42,123 nucleotides of DNA from Actinomycetota bacterium (GCA_027306495.1 DAHUZQ010000156.1:1-42123), one strand, 5' to 3'. Numbered from the stretch's first letter, positions 26,874 through 34,576 are shown. Numbers and translations: made by a program. Notes: generated from the sequence alone by a model not told the origin.

Positions 26874-27539
26874 GTGGCAGCGCCCCATAAGCTCGCGGCC
26901 ATGCGTGAGCACCTGGAACTCCCCCGCCCGATGCTGCTGGCCCGCACAGTCGTATGGAATCTGCTCGAATCAGCGGGTCTTCCGCTCGGCGCGCTGGCCC
27001 TTGGCGCCTGGCTCTACGGGCGAGACGCCGGGCTCATCGCTGGCCTGGCCGCAACCTGGCTCACCGTTCTGGTCCGCAAGGGCGCCACAGGGCAGGTACC
27101 GAGCCTGCTGATGATCAGCGCCTTGGTCCTCACGGTGCAGACCGGGATCGCTGTCAGCACCGGCCAACTCTGGCTCTACCTGCTCCAGTTCCCGCTCGCG
27201 GACCTCGCCATGAGCGTGCTGTTCGCCCACAGCGCCCGCAGTGCGAGCCCACTGGTCGGGCGCTTGGCGGCGGAGGTCGTCGCGCTCCGCCAGCCTTCCG
27301 GTCATCATCCCGGCCTGCACCGGTTCTTCCAGGGCGCCACCTGGCTCTGGGCCGGGATCTTCTTCATCCTGACCGTCTGCCTGGCGGTGATGATGGTCAC
27401 CGAGCCAACGGCCGCCTTCGTGACACTCTCCACCGTCGCAACGGTCGGCCTCGTCCTCGCCGGGATCGCCGTTTCCACCCTGTGGTTCCGCTCGGTGCTG
27501 CGCCGGTCCGGCCTGGGATTGCGCTTCGCGTCAAGCTGA
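26874..27539 (+). CDS. Polytopic membrane protein, VC0807-like
   Basis: Encodes 221 residues from a GTG after GGGGGACG. About six hydrophobic segments are visible: roughly 33-47, 52-66, 77-95, 99-115, 153-175 and 182-202. The length, helix layout and the pattern around GATWLWAGIF resemble the VC0807 family of membrane proteins of unknown function. I assign the family only tentatively. It stands alone on the plus strand, convergent with nusB. An ATG ten codons in is an alternative start. Confidence 0.75.
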   Translation: MAAPHKLAAMREHLELPRPMLLARTVVWNLLESAGLPLGALALGAWLYGRDAGLIAGLAATWLTVLVRKGATGQVPSLLMISALVLTVQTGIAVSTGQLWLYLLQFPLADLAMSVLFAHSARSASPLVGRLAAEVVALRQPSGHHPGLHRFFQGATWLWAGIFFILTVCLAVMMVTEPTAAFVTLSTVATVGLVLAGIAVSTLWFRSVLRRSGLGLRFASS

Positions 27540-27809
27540 CGGCCGGCATCTTCGCCCTCGCAAGGCCTCGCCTGTCCCCCACCCAGCTGGCGTTCATGCA
27601 TGCCTGCCCGGGCCACCCGCCACACGATGATGATGGCTCCTGGCAAGCCGGCGCCGGCGCCCGAACTCGCCGTGTGGACCGCTGCCAATCAGCAGAACAT
27701 GCCCGGCCAGTTCCTGAACCTGCTGCGGCCCTGACCGCGGGGAACCAGGCGGCACCGCTGGCGGGGAACCGACCGGGCGCCCCGGCAGCGATCGCCGCTG
27801 GGACGCCGG
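27540..27809. other. Convergent spacer, no gene supported
   Basis: These 270 bases lie between two converging genes. A repeated GCGGGGAACC occurs twice near 27740-27770, and CAGCG-N5-CGCTG (about 27786-27800) could form a short hairpin. Reading frames here lack domain features. Confidence 0.5.
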
Positions 27810-28220
27810 CTACAGGGTAAGCGTGGGTTTGAGGTTGAGCAGCCTGGCCAGCAACCCGTTCACGAACGCGGGCGAGGCGTCGGTGGACAGGTCGCGGGCA
27901 AGCTGGACCGCTTCGTCGATGGCCACCGCATCGGGAATCTCTGGCGCCCAGAGCAGTTCGTACGCGCCGATCCGGAGAATATTGCGGTCCACCGCGGGCA
28001 TCCGGTCCAGCGCCCAGCCCCGTGCGTGGGTGGCCAGCAGTTCATCGATCCGGCCGGCGTGCGCCTGCACGCCCCGCACCAGGTCCGCCGCATACTGCGG
28101 CAGCGGCGGGCTCTCGTCGCGGGCTCGTTCGGCGAGCACGTCGAGGACGGGCATGCGGCGGATCTCGGCTTCGAACAGCACGTCGAGCGCCCGCTTGCGG
28201 GCCTTGCTACGAGCGGGCAT
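27810..28220 (-). CDS. nusB: Transcription antitermination factor NusB
   Basis: Encodes 136 residues. ARSKARKRALDVLFEAE opens the all-helical NusB domain; VDRNILRIGAYELLW and DAVAIDEAVQLARDLSTD are family motifs, and AFVNGLLARLL ends it. NusB with NusE (S10) binds boxA in rRNA transcripts and supports antitermination. ATG 28220 has AGGAC upstream and begins 9 bases after efp, so the two are cotranscribed. Length is normal. Confidence 0.96.
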   Translation of the reverse strand: MPARSKARKRALDVLFEAEIRRMPVLDVLAERARDESPPLPQYAADLVRGVQAHAGRIDELLATHARGWALDRMPAVDRNILRIGAYELLWAPEIPDAVAIDEAVQLARDLSTDASPAFVNGLLARLLNLKPTLTL

Positions 28221-28229
28221 CGGGTCCTG

Positions 28230-28787
28230 TCACGCCCGGCCGAGGTAATCACCAGTGCGGGTGTCGACCCTGACCCGCTCACCGGTCGTGATGAACAGCG
28301 GCACTTGGATCTGGGCACCCGTCTCCAGCGTGGCGGGCTTGGTGCCGCCGGTGGACCGGTCTCCCTGCAGGCCAGGGTCGGTCTGGCGGACGGCCAGTTC
28401 GACAGCCGCAGGCAGTTCCACATACAGGGGCACGTTGTCGTTGAAGGCAACCACGGCTGTCTGCTCTTCCAGCAGGTAGTCCGCGGCGCTCCCGACCACG
28501 GAGGCCGGGATGCGCGGCTGGTCGTAATCCTGGGTATCCATGAACACGAAGTCGTCGCCCTCACGGTAGAGGTACTGCATCTCCCGTTTGTCGACGTTGG
28601 CGACCTCAACCTTGACACCGGCGTTGAAGGTCCGGTCCACGACCTTCCCCGACATCACGTTCTTGAGCTTGGTGCGCACGAACGCACCGCCCTTGCCGGG
28701 CTTGACGTGCTGGAACTCGACAACGGACCACAGTTGCCCGTCGAGGTTCAGCGTTATGCCATTCTTCAGGTCGTTCGTGGTGGCCAC
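28230..28787 (-). CDS. efp: Elongation factor P
   Basis: Encodes 185 residues in the three-domain KOW/OB/OB layout. [17 protein letters not shown] contains the P-site tip residue Lys32; [16 protein letters not shown] and [20 protein letters not shown] mark the C-terminal OB domain. EF-P relieves ribosome stalling at polyproline. The tip loop reads PGKGG, whereas the actinobacterial subfamily typically has PGKGP, so residue 34 is changed. The GTG start follows AGGAGAG by about 11 bases. It sits between pepQ and nusB, the usual order. Confidence 0.96.
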   Translation of the reverse strand: MATTNDLKNGITLNLDGQLWSVVEFQHVKPGKGGAFVRTKLKNVMSGKVVDRTFNAGVKVEVANVDKREMQYLYREGDDFVFMDTQDYDQPRIPASVVGSAADYLLEEQTAVVAFNDNVPLYVELPAAVELAVRQTDPGLQGDRSTGGTKPATLETGAQIQVPLFITTGERVRVDTRTGDYLGRA

Positions 28788-28820
28788 GTCTGTCGTCTCT
28801 CCTGGCTCGCGCGGGCCGCC

Positions 28821-29921
28821 TCAGTCGAGGACGAGCAACTCCGCAGGGGTCGAGGTCCTGGTCATGGTGAGCACATCACGCGGTGCCGACGAGCCGGAGC
28901 GGACAACCAGCGTGTCCTCGATCCTGACGCCGCCCCGGCCGGGCAGGTAAACCCCCGGCTCAACGGTAATGGGAACCCGGTCCGCAAGCTTACCCGGCCT
29001 GCCAGGCCCCAGCATCGGCGCTTCATGGATGTCCAGCCCCACGCCGTGACCGAGCCCATGCCCGAAGTGCTCGACGTGCCCAGCGGCGGCGATGAGGTCA
29101 CGGGCCGCCATGTCCACGTCGCCGAGCACCTCCCCCGGTACGGCCGCCTCGATCCCGGCGCGCTGCGCGGCGGCGACCAGGCCGTAGAGGTCCCGCTGCC
29201 ACTGCGCAGGCGTGCCGAGCGCCACCGTCCGGGTCATGTCCGCGTGGTAACCCCGGTACTTCGCCCCACAGTCGATGGTTATCAGGTCACCCGGCTCGAA
29301 CGGGCGGTCGCCGGGGACGTGGTGCGGAATCGCGCCGTGGGGCCCGCTGGCCACGATCGTGTCGAAAGCGAGCTTGTCCGCACCGGCGCTGATCATGGCA
29401 CGCTCGATGACCACCGCGAACTCCCGTTCGGTCACGCCGGGCCTGATCTCGGCGATCGACTCATCGAACGCCGTGGCCGTGATCTGGCAGGCACGGGCGA
29501 TCAGGGCGATCTCGCCGTCGTCTTTGACTATCCGCAGTTCCTCGACCGCCCGGCCCAGCGGCGCGAGCTGGGCCCGGGCCGCGGCCTCAAGTGCCGCATG
29601 GCGCTCGACTGTGACCTCATGGTCCTCGAACGCGACCCAGCGCGCGCCACGCTCGACGGCGAGGCCGGCCAGCACAGTCTCCGCCATGCGCTCGACGAGC
29701 AACTCGAGATCGGGACACTCTCGCCGCGCGGTCAGCGCGTACCGGGAGTCGGTCGCGAGGACCGCATCGCCCTCCGCCGGCACCAGCAGCGCGGCGTTGG
29801 AACTGGCCAGGCCCGTGAGGTACCGGACGTTGACCAGATTGGTGATGAGGGCCGCATCGGCGTCCAGCGTGGCCAGCGCCGCGCGCAGCCGGTCCCGGCG
29901 GAGGGCGTGGATCTCGGGCAC
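28821..29921 (-). CDS. M24 family Xaa-Pro aminopeptidase (PepQ-like)
   Basis: Encodes 366 residues: a creatinase-like N-terminal domain, then the pita-bread catalytic domain. Metal ligands are present in TIDCGA, GYHADMTRT, FGHGLGHGVGLDIHE, TVEPGVYLPG and VRIEDT. It hydrolyses N-terminal X-Pro bonds or X-Pro dipeptides in the cytosol. The GTG at 29921 has no good ribosome site and may be leaderless. efp follows after 33 bases. In many actinobacteria aroQ is the next gene upstream; here about 5.8 kb of other genes intervene. Confidence 0.92.
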   Translation of the reverse strand: MPEIHALRRDRLRAALATLDADAALITNLVNVRYLTGLASSNAALLVPAEGDAVLATDSRYALTARRECPDLELLVERMAETVLAGLAVERGARWVAFEDHEVTVERHAALEAAARAQLAPLGRAVEELRIVKDDGEIALIARACQITATAFDESIAEIRPGVTEREFAVVIERAMISAGADKLAFDTIVASGPHGAIPHHVPGDRPFEPGDLITIDCGAKYRGYHADMTRTVALGTPAQWQRDLYGLVAAAQRAGIEAAVPGEVLGDVDMAARDLIAAAGHVEHFGHGLGHGVGLDIHEAPMLGPGRPGKLADRVPITVEPGVYLPGRGGVRIEDTLVVRSGSSAPRDVLTMTRTSTPAELLVLD

Positions 29922-30045
29922 GGCAGAACTCTATGGTCCAGCACGGTGGCACGGATACCCCGCAGTCACGGCGGGGCGGGCCGGACCGGGCGTCCGGATG
30001 TGGCTGCCGTGGCGGCGTCCGGGCCCGGGTGACCCCCGGAACCAG

Positions 30046-30468
30046 CTACTGCGTGGTCGTGTAGCGCGGCCGGATGGCCACCGCTATCCGGTCCGCCGAA
30101 TCCGGCGGCGGACCCTGCGGAACCCCGTACCGCTCGGCCAGCCGGACGAACTCCGCTCCGCCGGGGTCGGGAAGGATGTGCTCGACCCGTCCACGGATCT
30201 CCAGGTAGCGATACGGGCGGTCAGGGTCCACGATCGACAGCGCGACGGCCGGCTGAGCATGCCAGTTGCGGTTCTTCTGGCGCCGGTTGGTGGTGGTCAG
30301 CCAGATGTACTCACCATCGAACCGGCACCAGGTGGGGTTGACCTGGGGCGTGCCGTCTGGGCGGACGGTCGCCAGGTGCGCGTGCAACGGCCGTTCCAGC
30401 AGGTCGAGCAACGACTCCGGGATGACCTTCGCCGACTTCCCCGGACCATCCCCAACGCTCGGTGACAT
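30046..30468 (-). CDS. PPOX-class F420/FMN-binding split-barrel protein
   Basis: Encodes 140 residues. IPESLLDLLERPLHAHLATVRPDG and PQVNPTWCRFDGEYIWLTTT (two separate stretches, about 14-37 and 39-58) and RPYRYLEIRGRVE are typical of the pyridoxamine-phosphate-oxidase-like split barrel, of which the actinobacterial members mostly use F420. The substrate is unknown. The ATG at 30468 has GGAGG at good distance; an extension to 30570 lacks family similarity. It is the first gene of the accessory stretch next to pepQ. Confidence 0.86.
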   Translation of the reverse strand: MSPSVGDGPGKSAKVIPESLLDLLERPLHAHLATVRPDGTPQVNPTWCRFDGEYIWLTTTNRRQKNRNWHAQPAVALSIVDPDRPYRYLEIRGRVEHILPDPGGAEFVRLAERYGVPQGPPPDSADRIAVAIRPRYTTTQ

Positions 30469-30581
30469 CGTCGCCTCCTTCTCCTGCGCGGCGGCGCCGC
30501 GGCCCAGGCACCATCCTGGCAGCCCCAGCCGGCAACCAGCGCCCGATGAGGGCCAGCCCCCGTCACTCAAGCCCCAGGCGC

Positions 30582-30641
30582 TCCCACGATGACGCTGAGG
30601 ATGCCGTCCAGGAGTCCTGGATGCGGCTCACCCGGGCGGAC
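30582..30641 (+). pseudogene. Relic of an ECF sigma factor (region 2 fragment)
   Basis: The plus strand here translates to SHDDAEDAVQESWMRLTRAD. This closely matches the region 2.2 signature of ECF sigma factors (AEDAVQE-x-W-x-RL). The similarity stops at both ends: upstream the sequence is unrelated and runs into the split-barrel gene, downstream it meets the end of the GNAT gene at 30653. No start, region 2.4 or region 4 is present. I read it as the remnant of a deleted gene. An intact ECF gene of different sequence lies at 31906. Confidence 0.6.
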
Positions 30642-30652
30642 CACCCACCCGC

Positions 30653-31165
30653 TCAGGTGTGGCCGCGAAGTGGCTTGGCCATCAGCACGTCATCCACGTA
30701 CCGGCCGTTGATGGCGAACTCATCCCGCAGGATGCCCTCGATCTCGAAGCCCAGCCGCTGGTACAAGCGCTGCGCGGCCGGGTTGGTGCCGAGTACCCGC
30801 AGGCTGAGCTTGCGGGCGCCACGGGCGCGCGCTAGCTCCTCGGCCGCCGTCAGCAGGGCCGCCCCCACTCCGGCCCGCCGGACATCCGGCGCCACGGCGA
30901 TGCCGGCGATGCCCAACACGTGGGCGTTCTCGGCCAGGTGGGTCACCGGCTTGATCGCGACGTAGCCGACCAGGCGGCCGGCGAGTTCAGCCACGAGGTA
31001 TTCCTCCGCCCCGGCACCGTCTGAGAAGAAGGCAGCCGCCGGCCGTGCCAACACCGACGGGATCCCCGACTCCGCAGTCCAGGCGACCGCATCCAGGCTG
31101 GCCAGTGCGGCATCGTCGCAGATCCGGGCGGCCCGCACCCGGACCTGGTTCGAGGCTTCGTCCAT
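30653..31165 (-). CDS. GNAT family N-acetyltransferase (RimI-like)
   Basis: Encodes 170 residues from ATG 31165. The acetyl-CoA motif APDVRRAGVGAALL (about 94-107) and the C-terminal NPAAQRLYQRLGFEIEG are clear. The acceptor is unknown; RimI-type N-terminal acetylation is possible. A tandem 57-bp duplication copies the ribosome site, start codon and first codons, giving an in-frame upstream GTG at 31222 (189 residues) with its own GAAGGA site. ATG with GGAGGA is the stronger site, so it was chosen. Both may function. Confidence 0.85.
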   Translation of the reverse strand: MDEASNQVRVRAARICDDAALASLDAVAWTAESGIPSVLARPAAAFFSDGAGAEEYLVAELAGRLVGYVAIKPVTHLAENAHVLGIAGIAVAPDVRRAGVGAALLTAAEELARARGARKLSLRVLGTNPAAQRLYQRLGFEIEGILRDEFAINGRYVDDVLMAKPLRGHT

Positions 31166-31242
31166 GGCTCCATCCTCCGCGCTGGCGGCCCGCACCCGGA
31201 CCTGGTTCCAGGCGTCGTTCACGGCTCCATCCTTCGCCCTGC
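31129..31242. repeat. 57-bp tandem duplication covering the GNAT start
   Basis: Copy A (31129-31185) and copy B (31186-31242) share CGGCCCGCACCCGGACCTGG and GGCTCCATCC and align end to end with about eight substitutions. On the minus strand each contains a purine-rich ribosome site, a start codon (ATG in A, GTG in B) and NQVRVRAA. The two copies are in frame. Confidence 0.9.
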
Positions 31243-31413
31243 CGCCCGCACCGGGAAGCGCCGGCATGCCTGGGCCGAGGACATCGTCCCACTGGAGGGG
31301 TATCTGGCAAGGGTCTGCCGGGTCCGCCCGGAACCTGGACCGATCGGGCCTTCCGCCCCGGCGGACGCTTAGCCTGGCGTGAGCACACCGTACGAGCGCG
31401 CGGGAGCCTGCGC

Positions 31414-31725
31414 ATGGAACTCACTCTGCTGACGGTCCCGGACTGCCCGAACGCCGCCACATTCGCGGACCGGCTCGCGGCTGCCGTGGCCGGCCGCCCG
31501 GGCCTCGCCGTCACCCGGCGCGAGATCAGCGACGAGCACACGGCGGCACAGGCCGGCATGCACGGCTCGCCGACGCTGCTGATCAACGGAGCCGACCCGT
31601 TTGCCGCACCCGGCCAGGCCCCCAGCCTGTCCTGCCGGCTGTACCGCGATGAGGAGGGCCGGGCCTGCCCGGCTCCGTCAGTCGAGGAACTACGGCGCGC
31701 GCTCGCGGCCGCCAGCGACGCCTGA
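31414..31725 (+). CDS. Small thioredoxin-like protein
   Basis: Encodes 103 residues. MELTLLTVPDCPNAATFADRL suggests a thioredoxin-like beta-alpha start (label only), with one Cys in the DCPNA motif. MHGSPTLLINGADPF fits the cis-Pro region, and LSCRLY contains a second conserved-looking Cys. Similar actinobacterial proteins are often labelled thioredoxin-like or alkylmercury-lyase-like, but the CxxC pair is absent and no mercury gene is nearby. The ATG at 31414 has GGGAG before it. Function unknown. Confidence 0.72.
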   Translation: MELTLLTVPDCPNAATFADRLAAAVAGRPGLAVTRREISDEHTAAQAGMHGSPTLLINGADPFAAPGQAPSLSCRLYRDEEGRACPAPSVEELRRALAAASDA

Positions 31726-31872
31726 CACCGCACCGGGCAAAGCCATGTCCACAGATCATTCAGCCTGCGGCGCGTCCGGCGGCCCGCTGCACGCCTTGGC
31801 GGAGGCCGCCGCGGCGGCTGCGGCTACCACGGGTGGAGGTGCCAGGTGACCGCGATTACCTAATGCCCGCAG

Positions 31873-31899
31873 GCAACCTCCGGCCCGCGGTGGCGTTTC
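31873..31899 (+). promoter_or_regulatory. Candidate ECF-type promoter of the sigma factor gene
   Basis: GCAACC (31873-31878) and CGTTTC (31894-31899) are separated by 15 bases. This matches the -35 and CGT-type -10 elements of many autoregulated ECF promoters. The predicted transcript start (about 31904-31907) coincides with the GTG start codon of the sigma gene, so the mRNA may be leaderless. Confidence 0.5.
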
Positions 31900-31905
31900 T
31901 GATAC

Positions 31906-32484
31906 GTGAGAGGAGACAGGACGGATCCGCAGGACCTCCCCGGTGCCCCGTTGGGCCTGATCGATGCCTGGAATGGCGCTGACGGTACCGGGGCGGAGCC
32001 GGACGCAGGCGAGGCGGTGGCCGCGCTCTACCGCAGCCATGCGCTGGGCCTGACCCGGCTCGCGTTCCTCATGCTCGGGGACCGGCATTCGGCCGAGGAT
32101 GTGGTGCAGGAAGCGTTCTTCGGCCTTTACCGGGTGTGGGACCGGTTGCCCGAGCACAGCAATGTGCTGGGCTACCTGCGGGTTTCCGTCCTGAATGGCT
32201 GCCGGTCGGTGGTGCGCCGCGCCAGGCGTGTCCCCCGCCCGCTGCCGGCGCCACCCGCCGCCTCGGCGGAGAGCGACGTGCTCGTGGGCGAAGAGCAGCG
32301 GGCGGCGGTGACCGCACTGCGCCGGCTTCCGGCCCGGCAGCGGGAAGCGCTCGTGCTCCGGTACTTCGCTGATCTGCTCGAAGGCGAGATCGCCCAGGCG
32401 ATGGGTGTGAGCCGGGGCACTGTCAAGTCGACCACGGCCCGCGGGCTGGCAGCACTGGGCCGCATGCTGGGGGAAGAGCCATGA
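31906..32484 (+). CDS. ECF sigma factor (SigE-like family)
   Basis: Encodes 192 residues. Region 2 spans about 38-105 with YRSHALGLTRLAFLMLGD and AEDVVQEAFFGLYRVWDRL; region 4 spans about 125-185 with LRRLPARQREALVLRYFADL and the helix-turn-helix EIAQAMGVSRGTVKSTTARG. It directs RNA polymerase to specific promoters. Its stop overlaps the next gene (ATGA), which encodes a membrane protein likely to control it. The GTG at 31906 has no upstream ribosome site but sits at the predicted transcript start of an ECF-type promoter. Confidence 0.92.
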   Translation: MRGDRTDPQDLPGAPLGLIDAWNGADGTGAEPDAGEAVAALYRSHALGLTRLAFLMLGDRHSAEDVVQEAFFGLYRVWDRLPEHSNVLGYLRVSVLNGCRSVVRRARRVPRPLPAPPAASAESDVLVGEEQRAAVTALRRLPARQREALVLRYFADLLEGEIAQAMGVSRGTVKSTTARGLAALGRMLGEEP

Positions 32485-33851
32485 CGCCACTGGAGGACAG
32501 GCTGCGCAACGAACTGCGCGAGGAAGCAGACCAGATCACACCGGACGGCATCGCAGACCTGAAGCTGCGCTCGTCGGCCGGACGCCGGCTCGACCGAGGG
32601 CGGGGCAGGCGCGCGGGACACTGGCAGTCCTGGGCCAAGCCGCTTGCGGCCGCGGCTGCCGTGGCCGCCGCGGTTGGTGGCACCTTCGCGGCCGTCCACG
32701 CGATAGGCAGGCCCCCGGCCGCCGCCGCGCACGCCGCGCCGGTCACGACCACGATCCCGGCCTACTACGCCTACACCGTGCAGGGAAACCTGATCAACCG
32801 CAAAGTCGGCAGGACCCGGGTCATCAGTGGGGTACAAGGACGCCACGTGGCCATCCGCGCCACGGCGACCGGGAAGACGCTGGCCATCATCAGCCCGCCG
32901 AAGCCATACACCGATTTCACCCTGCTGACGGGCGCCGCCGATGGGCGCGTCTTCGTGCTCGGTGCCGAGTGGACCCGCAACATCGGCCCCACCTCGGTGC
33001 CCGCGCTGGCCGAACACGACGAGGTCACGCCGCTGAAGTTCCTGGTCGCGCGAGTCACGCCGACGGGGCAGGTCCGCATCTCAAGCCTGTCCCTGCGCCA
33101 GAGCCCCTACCTGGAGGAGCACCCAAGCATCGCGCTCTCGCCGGACGGCACCCGGCTCGCGGTCGCCTACCGGCACCCAGGTCGGCCGGCCGTCGTTGAG
33201 GTGGTCACGCTGGCCACCGGTGCGGTCCAGCGGTGGGTGACGTCGAACGGTTCGTGGACGCCGTCGCTTCAGGACATGGGCGCCTGGGCTGCGAACGGGC
33301 AGACCCTGGCGGTCACCGAGGTGGGCACGGGCCACCGCAGAGGCGGGCCAATGTACCGCCCACCGCACACCACCCGCACCCTGCTGCTCGGCACCGCCGC
33401 CTCCGGCACCAGCCTGACCTCAGCCACGCTGCTGGTACTGCACCCGCCGGCCGGCCAGATCGCGCCGCGCGAGCTGTACCTGACCGCCGACGGCCAGCTG
33501 CTGCTCAGCCCGGTCACCTCCAGCAACAACCTCTGGCTGCCCCGTGGCCGGGTCACCGGCGAACTCGCGGTCTACTCCGCCCGGACCGGGGCGCTGCTGC
33601 GGACCGTGGGCCGGTGGGTCTGGCGGTACCCGTCCCCGCCCGGGCGGGGTGGTGAACCCGATCAGATCCTCGCCTGGTCCGATCCCTCCGGCGCCCAGTT
33701 CGTCGTGCTGCAGCCCGGCGGCGACCTCAACACGCTGGCCGTCCTGGCGGGCGGCAGCGCCCCTGCCAATGACAAGCTCCTGCCACAGCAGTCGGGGGCC
33801 GCAACGGCACTGCAGGACGTGCTGCGCAGCGCGTCCCGCATGGTCTGGTAG
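32481..33851 (+). CDS. Membrane-anchored beta-propeller protein, probable anti-sigma factor
   Basis: Encodes 456 residues. About 50 cytoplasmic residues precede one membrane helix (about 51-76). A 370-residue extracytoplasmic part follows, with TolB/WD40-like blades (for example HPSIALSPDGTRLAVAYRHP, and LAWSDPSGAQFVVLQPGGDL). Coupling by ATGA to the ECF sigma gene suggests that the cytoplasmic tail restrains the sigma factor and the propeller senses an outside signal; this is inference. No zinc anti-sigma motif (HxxxCxxC) is present in the tail. The ligand is unknown. Confidence 0.75.
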   Translation: MTPLEDRLRNELREEADQITPDGIADLKLRSSAGRRLDRGRGRRAGHWQSWAKPLAAAAAVAAAVGGTFAAVHAIGRPPAAAAHAAPVTTTIPAYYAYTVQGNLINRKVGRTRVISGVQGRHVAIRATATGKTLAIISPPKPYTDFTLLTGAADGRVFVLGAEWTRNIGPTSVPALAEHDEVTPLKFLVARVTPTGQVRISSLSLRQSPYLEEHPSIALSPDGTRLAVAYRHPGRPAVVEVVTLATGAVQRWVTSNGSWTPSLQDMGAWAANGQTLAVTEVGTGHRRGGPMYRPPHTTRTLLLGTAASGTSLTSATLLVLHPPAGQIAPRELYLTADGQLLLSPVTSSNNLWLPRGRVTGELAVYSARTGALLRTVGRWVWRYPSPPGRGGEPDQILAWSDPSGAQFVVLQPGGDLNTLAVLAGGSAPANDKLLPQQSGAATALQDVLRSASRMVW

Positions 33852-33859
33852 ACGGCCTG

Positions 33860-33917
33860 ACGTCACCCCGCTCGACCGCCGCGACCTACCGATGGCGGTG
33901 AGCGGGGTGACGTTTTC
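33860..33917 (+). terminator. Strong intrinsic terminator after the sigma/propeller operon
   Basis: ACGTCACCCCGCTC (33860-33873) pairs perfectly with GAGCGGGGTGACGT (33900-33913). After a one-base bulge an inner stem ACCGCC/GGCGGT (33875-33880, 33894-33899) extends it to 20 pairs with a 13-base loop. A TTTT run starts at 33913. It begins 9 bases after the stop codon of the propeller gene. Confidence 0.88.
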
Positions 33918-33983
33918 CTCTGGGCAGGCGGGGGCCGGCCCGCGGCAGCCTGGGACTGAAGCGGGTTCCAGCGGGGGGTCGCC

Positions 33984-34466
33984 ATGAAGATCGAGTATCT
34001 GCACGCATCCAAGTACGGCAACGGGGCCAGGGTCGCCGAGGAGTTCGGCGAGCAGATGGCCACCAAAGGCGTGACGGTGGACATCCATCACATCCGGGAC
34101 GTGAGCCCCAGCAGGTTGCCGTCGGCGGACTTGTACCTGTTCAGTTCCCCGGGACGGATGGGCAGGCCGATCGGCAGCATGCGCAGGTTCCTGAAGAAGG
34201 TGGGACTGCCGAGTGGCACGAGGTACGCCATCTTGACCACCGAGGCCGCGCCACGGCCGGACAAGAAAACCGGACGGATGCCCACCGAGGAAGAGATCGC
34301 CCGGTGGCAGCACGTCCGGCCGATCATGAACGAGATCTTGCAGGGCAAGGGACTCGTCGAGGTCACCGAGGACAAGATCCTTGTTACCGGAGTGAAGGGG
34401 CCGCTGCAGGAGGACTGGCAGCAGAAGGTCGGGGCTTTCACGGAACGCATCCCCGTGGAGAGCTGA
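33984..34466 (+). CDS. Flavodoxin-like protein
   Basis: Encodes 160 residues. The N-terminus MKIEYLHASKYGNGARVAEEF is the FMN-phosphate loop pattern of flavodoxins (label only). LYLFSSPGRMGRPIGSMRRFL and RYAILTTEAAP follow the alternating beta-alpha layout. It likely binds FMN and carries electrons or senses redox; the partner is unknown. GGGGGG precedes the ATG by about 6 bases. It is downstream of the strong terminator, so it needs its own promoter. Confidence 0.8.
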   Translation: MKIEYLHASKYGNGARVAEEFGEQMATKGVTVDIHHIRDVSPSRLPSADLYLFSSPGRMGRPIGSMRRFLKKVGLPSGTRYAILTTEAAPRPDKKTGRMPTEEEIARWQHVRPIMNEILQGKGLVEVTEDKILVTGVKGPLQEDWQQKVGAFTERIPVES

Positions 34467-34538
34467 CCGGCGCCGGGCCCGGGCACTGACGGCGCGACGG
34501 CGGGCCGCGCCCCATGCGGGCAGCCAGGCCGGCGGCTT

Positions 34539-34569
34539 CTGGCGCGGCCGGCCAAGCCGGCCGCGCCAG
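34539..34569. terminator. Perfect 14-bp hairpin between convergent genes
   Basis: CTGGCGCGGCCGGC (34539-34552), loop CAA, and GCCGGCCGCGCCAG (34556-34569) form a perfect hairpin. It sits between the converging flavodoxin-like and LLM genes. It lacks a T-tract, so it may act as a bidirectional terminator or mRNA-stabilising stem. Confidence 0.7.
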
Positions 34570-34576
34570 CCCGGGC

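Noticed and set aside
31264-31373. Plus-strand translation AWAEDIVPLEGYLARVCRVRP upstream of the thioredoxin-like gene, considered as another gene relic
   Set aside because: No family motif could be recognised; it may be chance coding bias on the strand opposite a promoter region.
31745-31849. A 34-codon plus-strand frame (MSTDHSACGASGG...) before the ECF gene
   Set aside because: No ribosome site, low-complexity Ala run, and no processing partner nearby, so a peptide gene is not supported.
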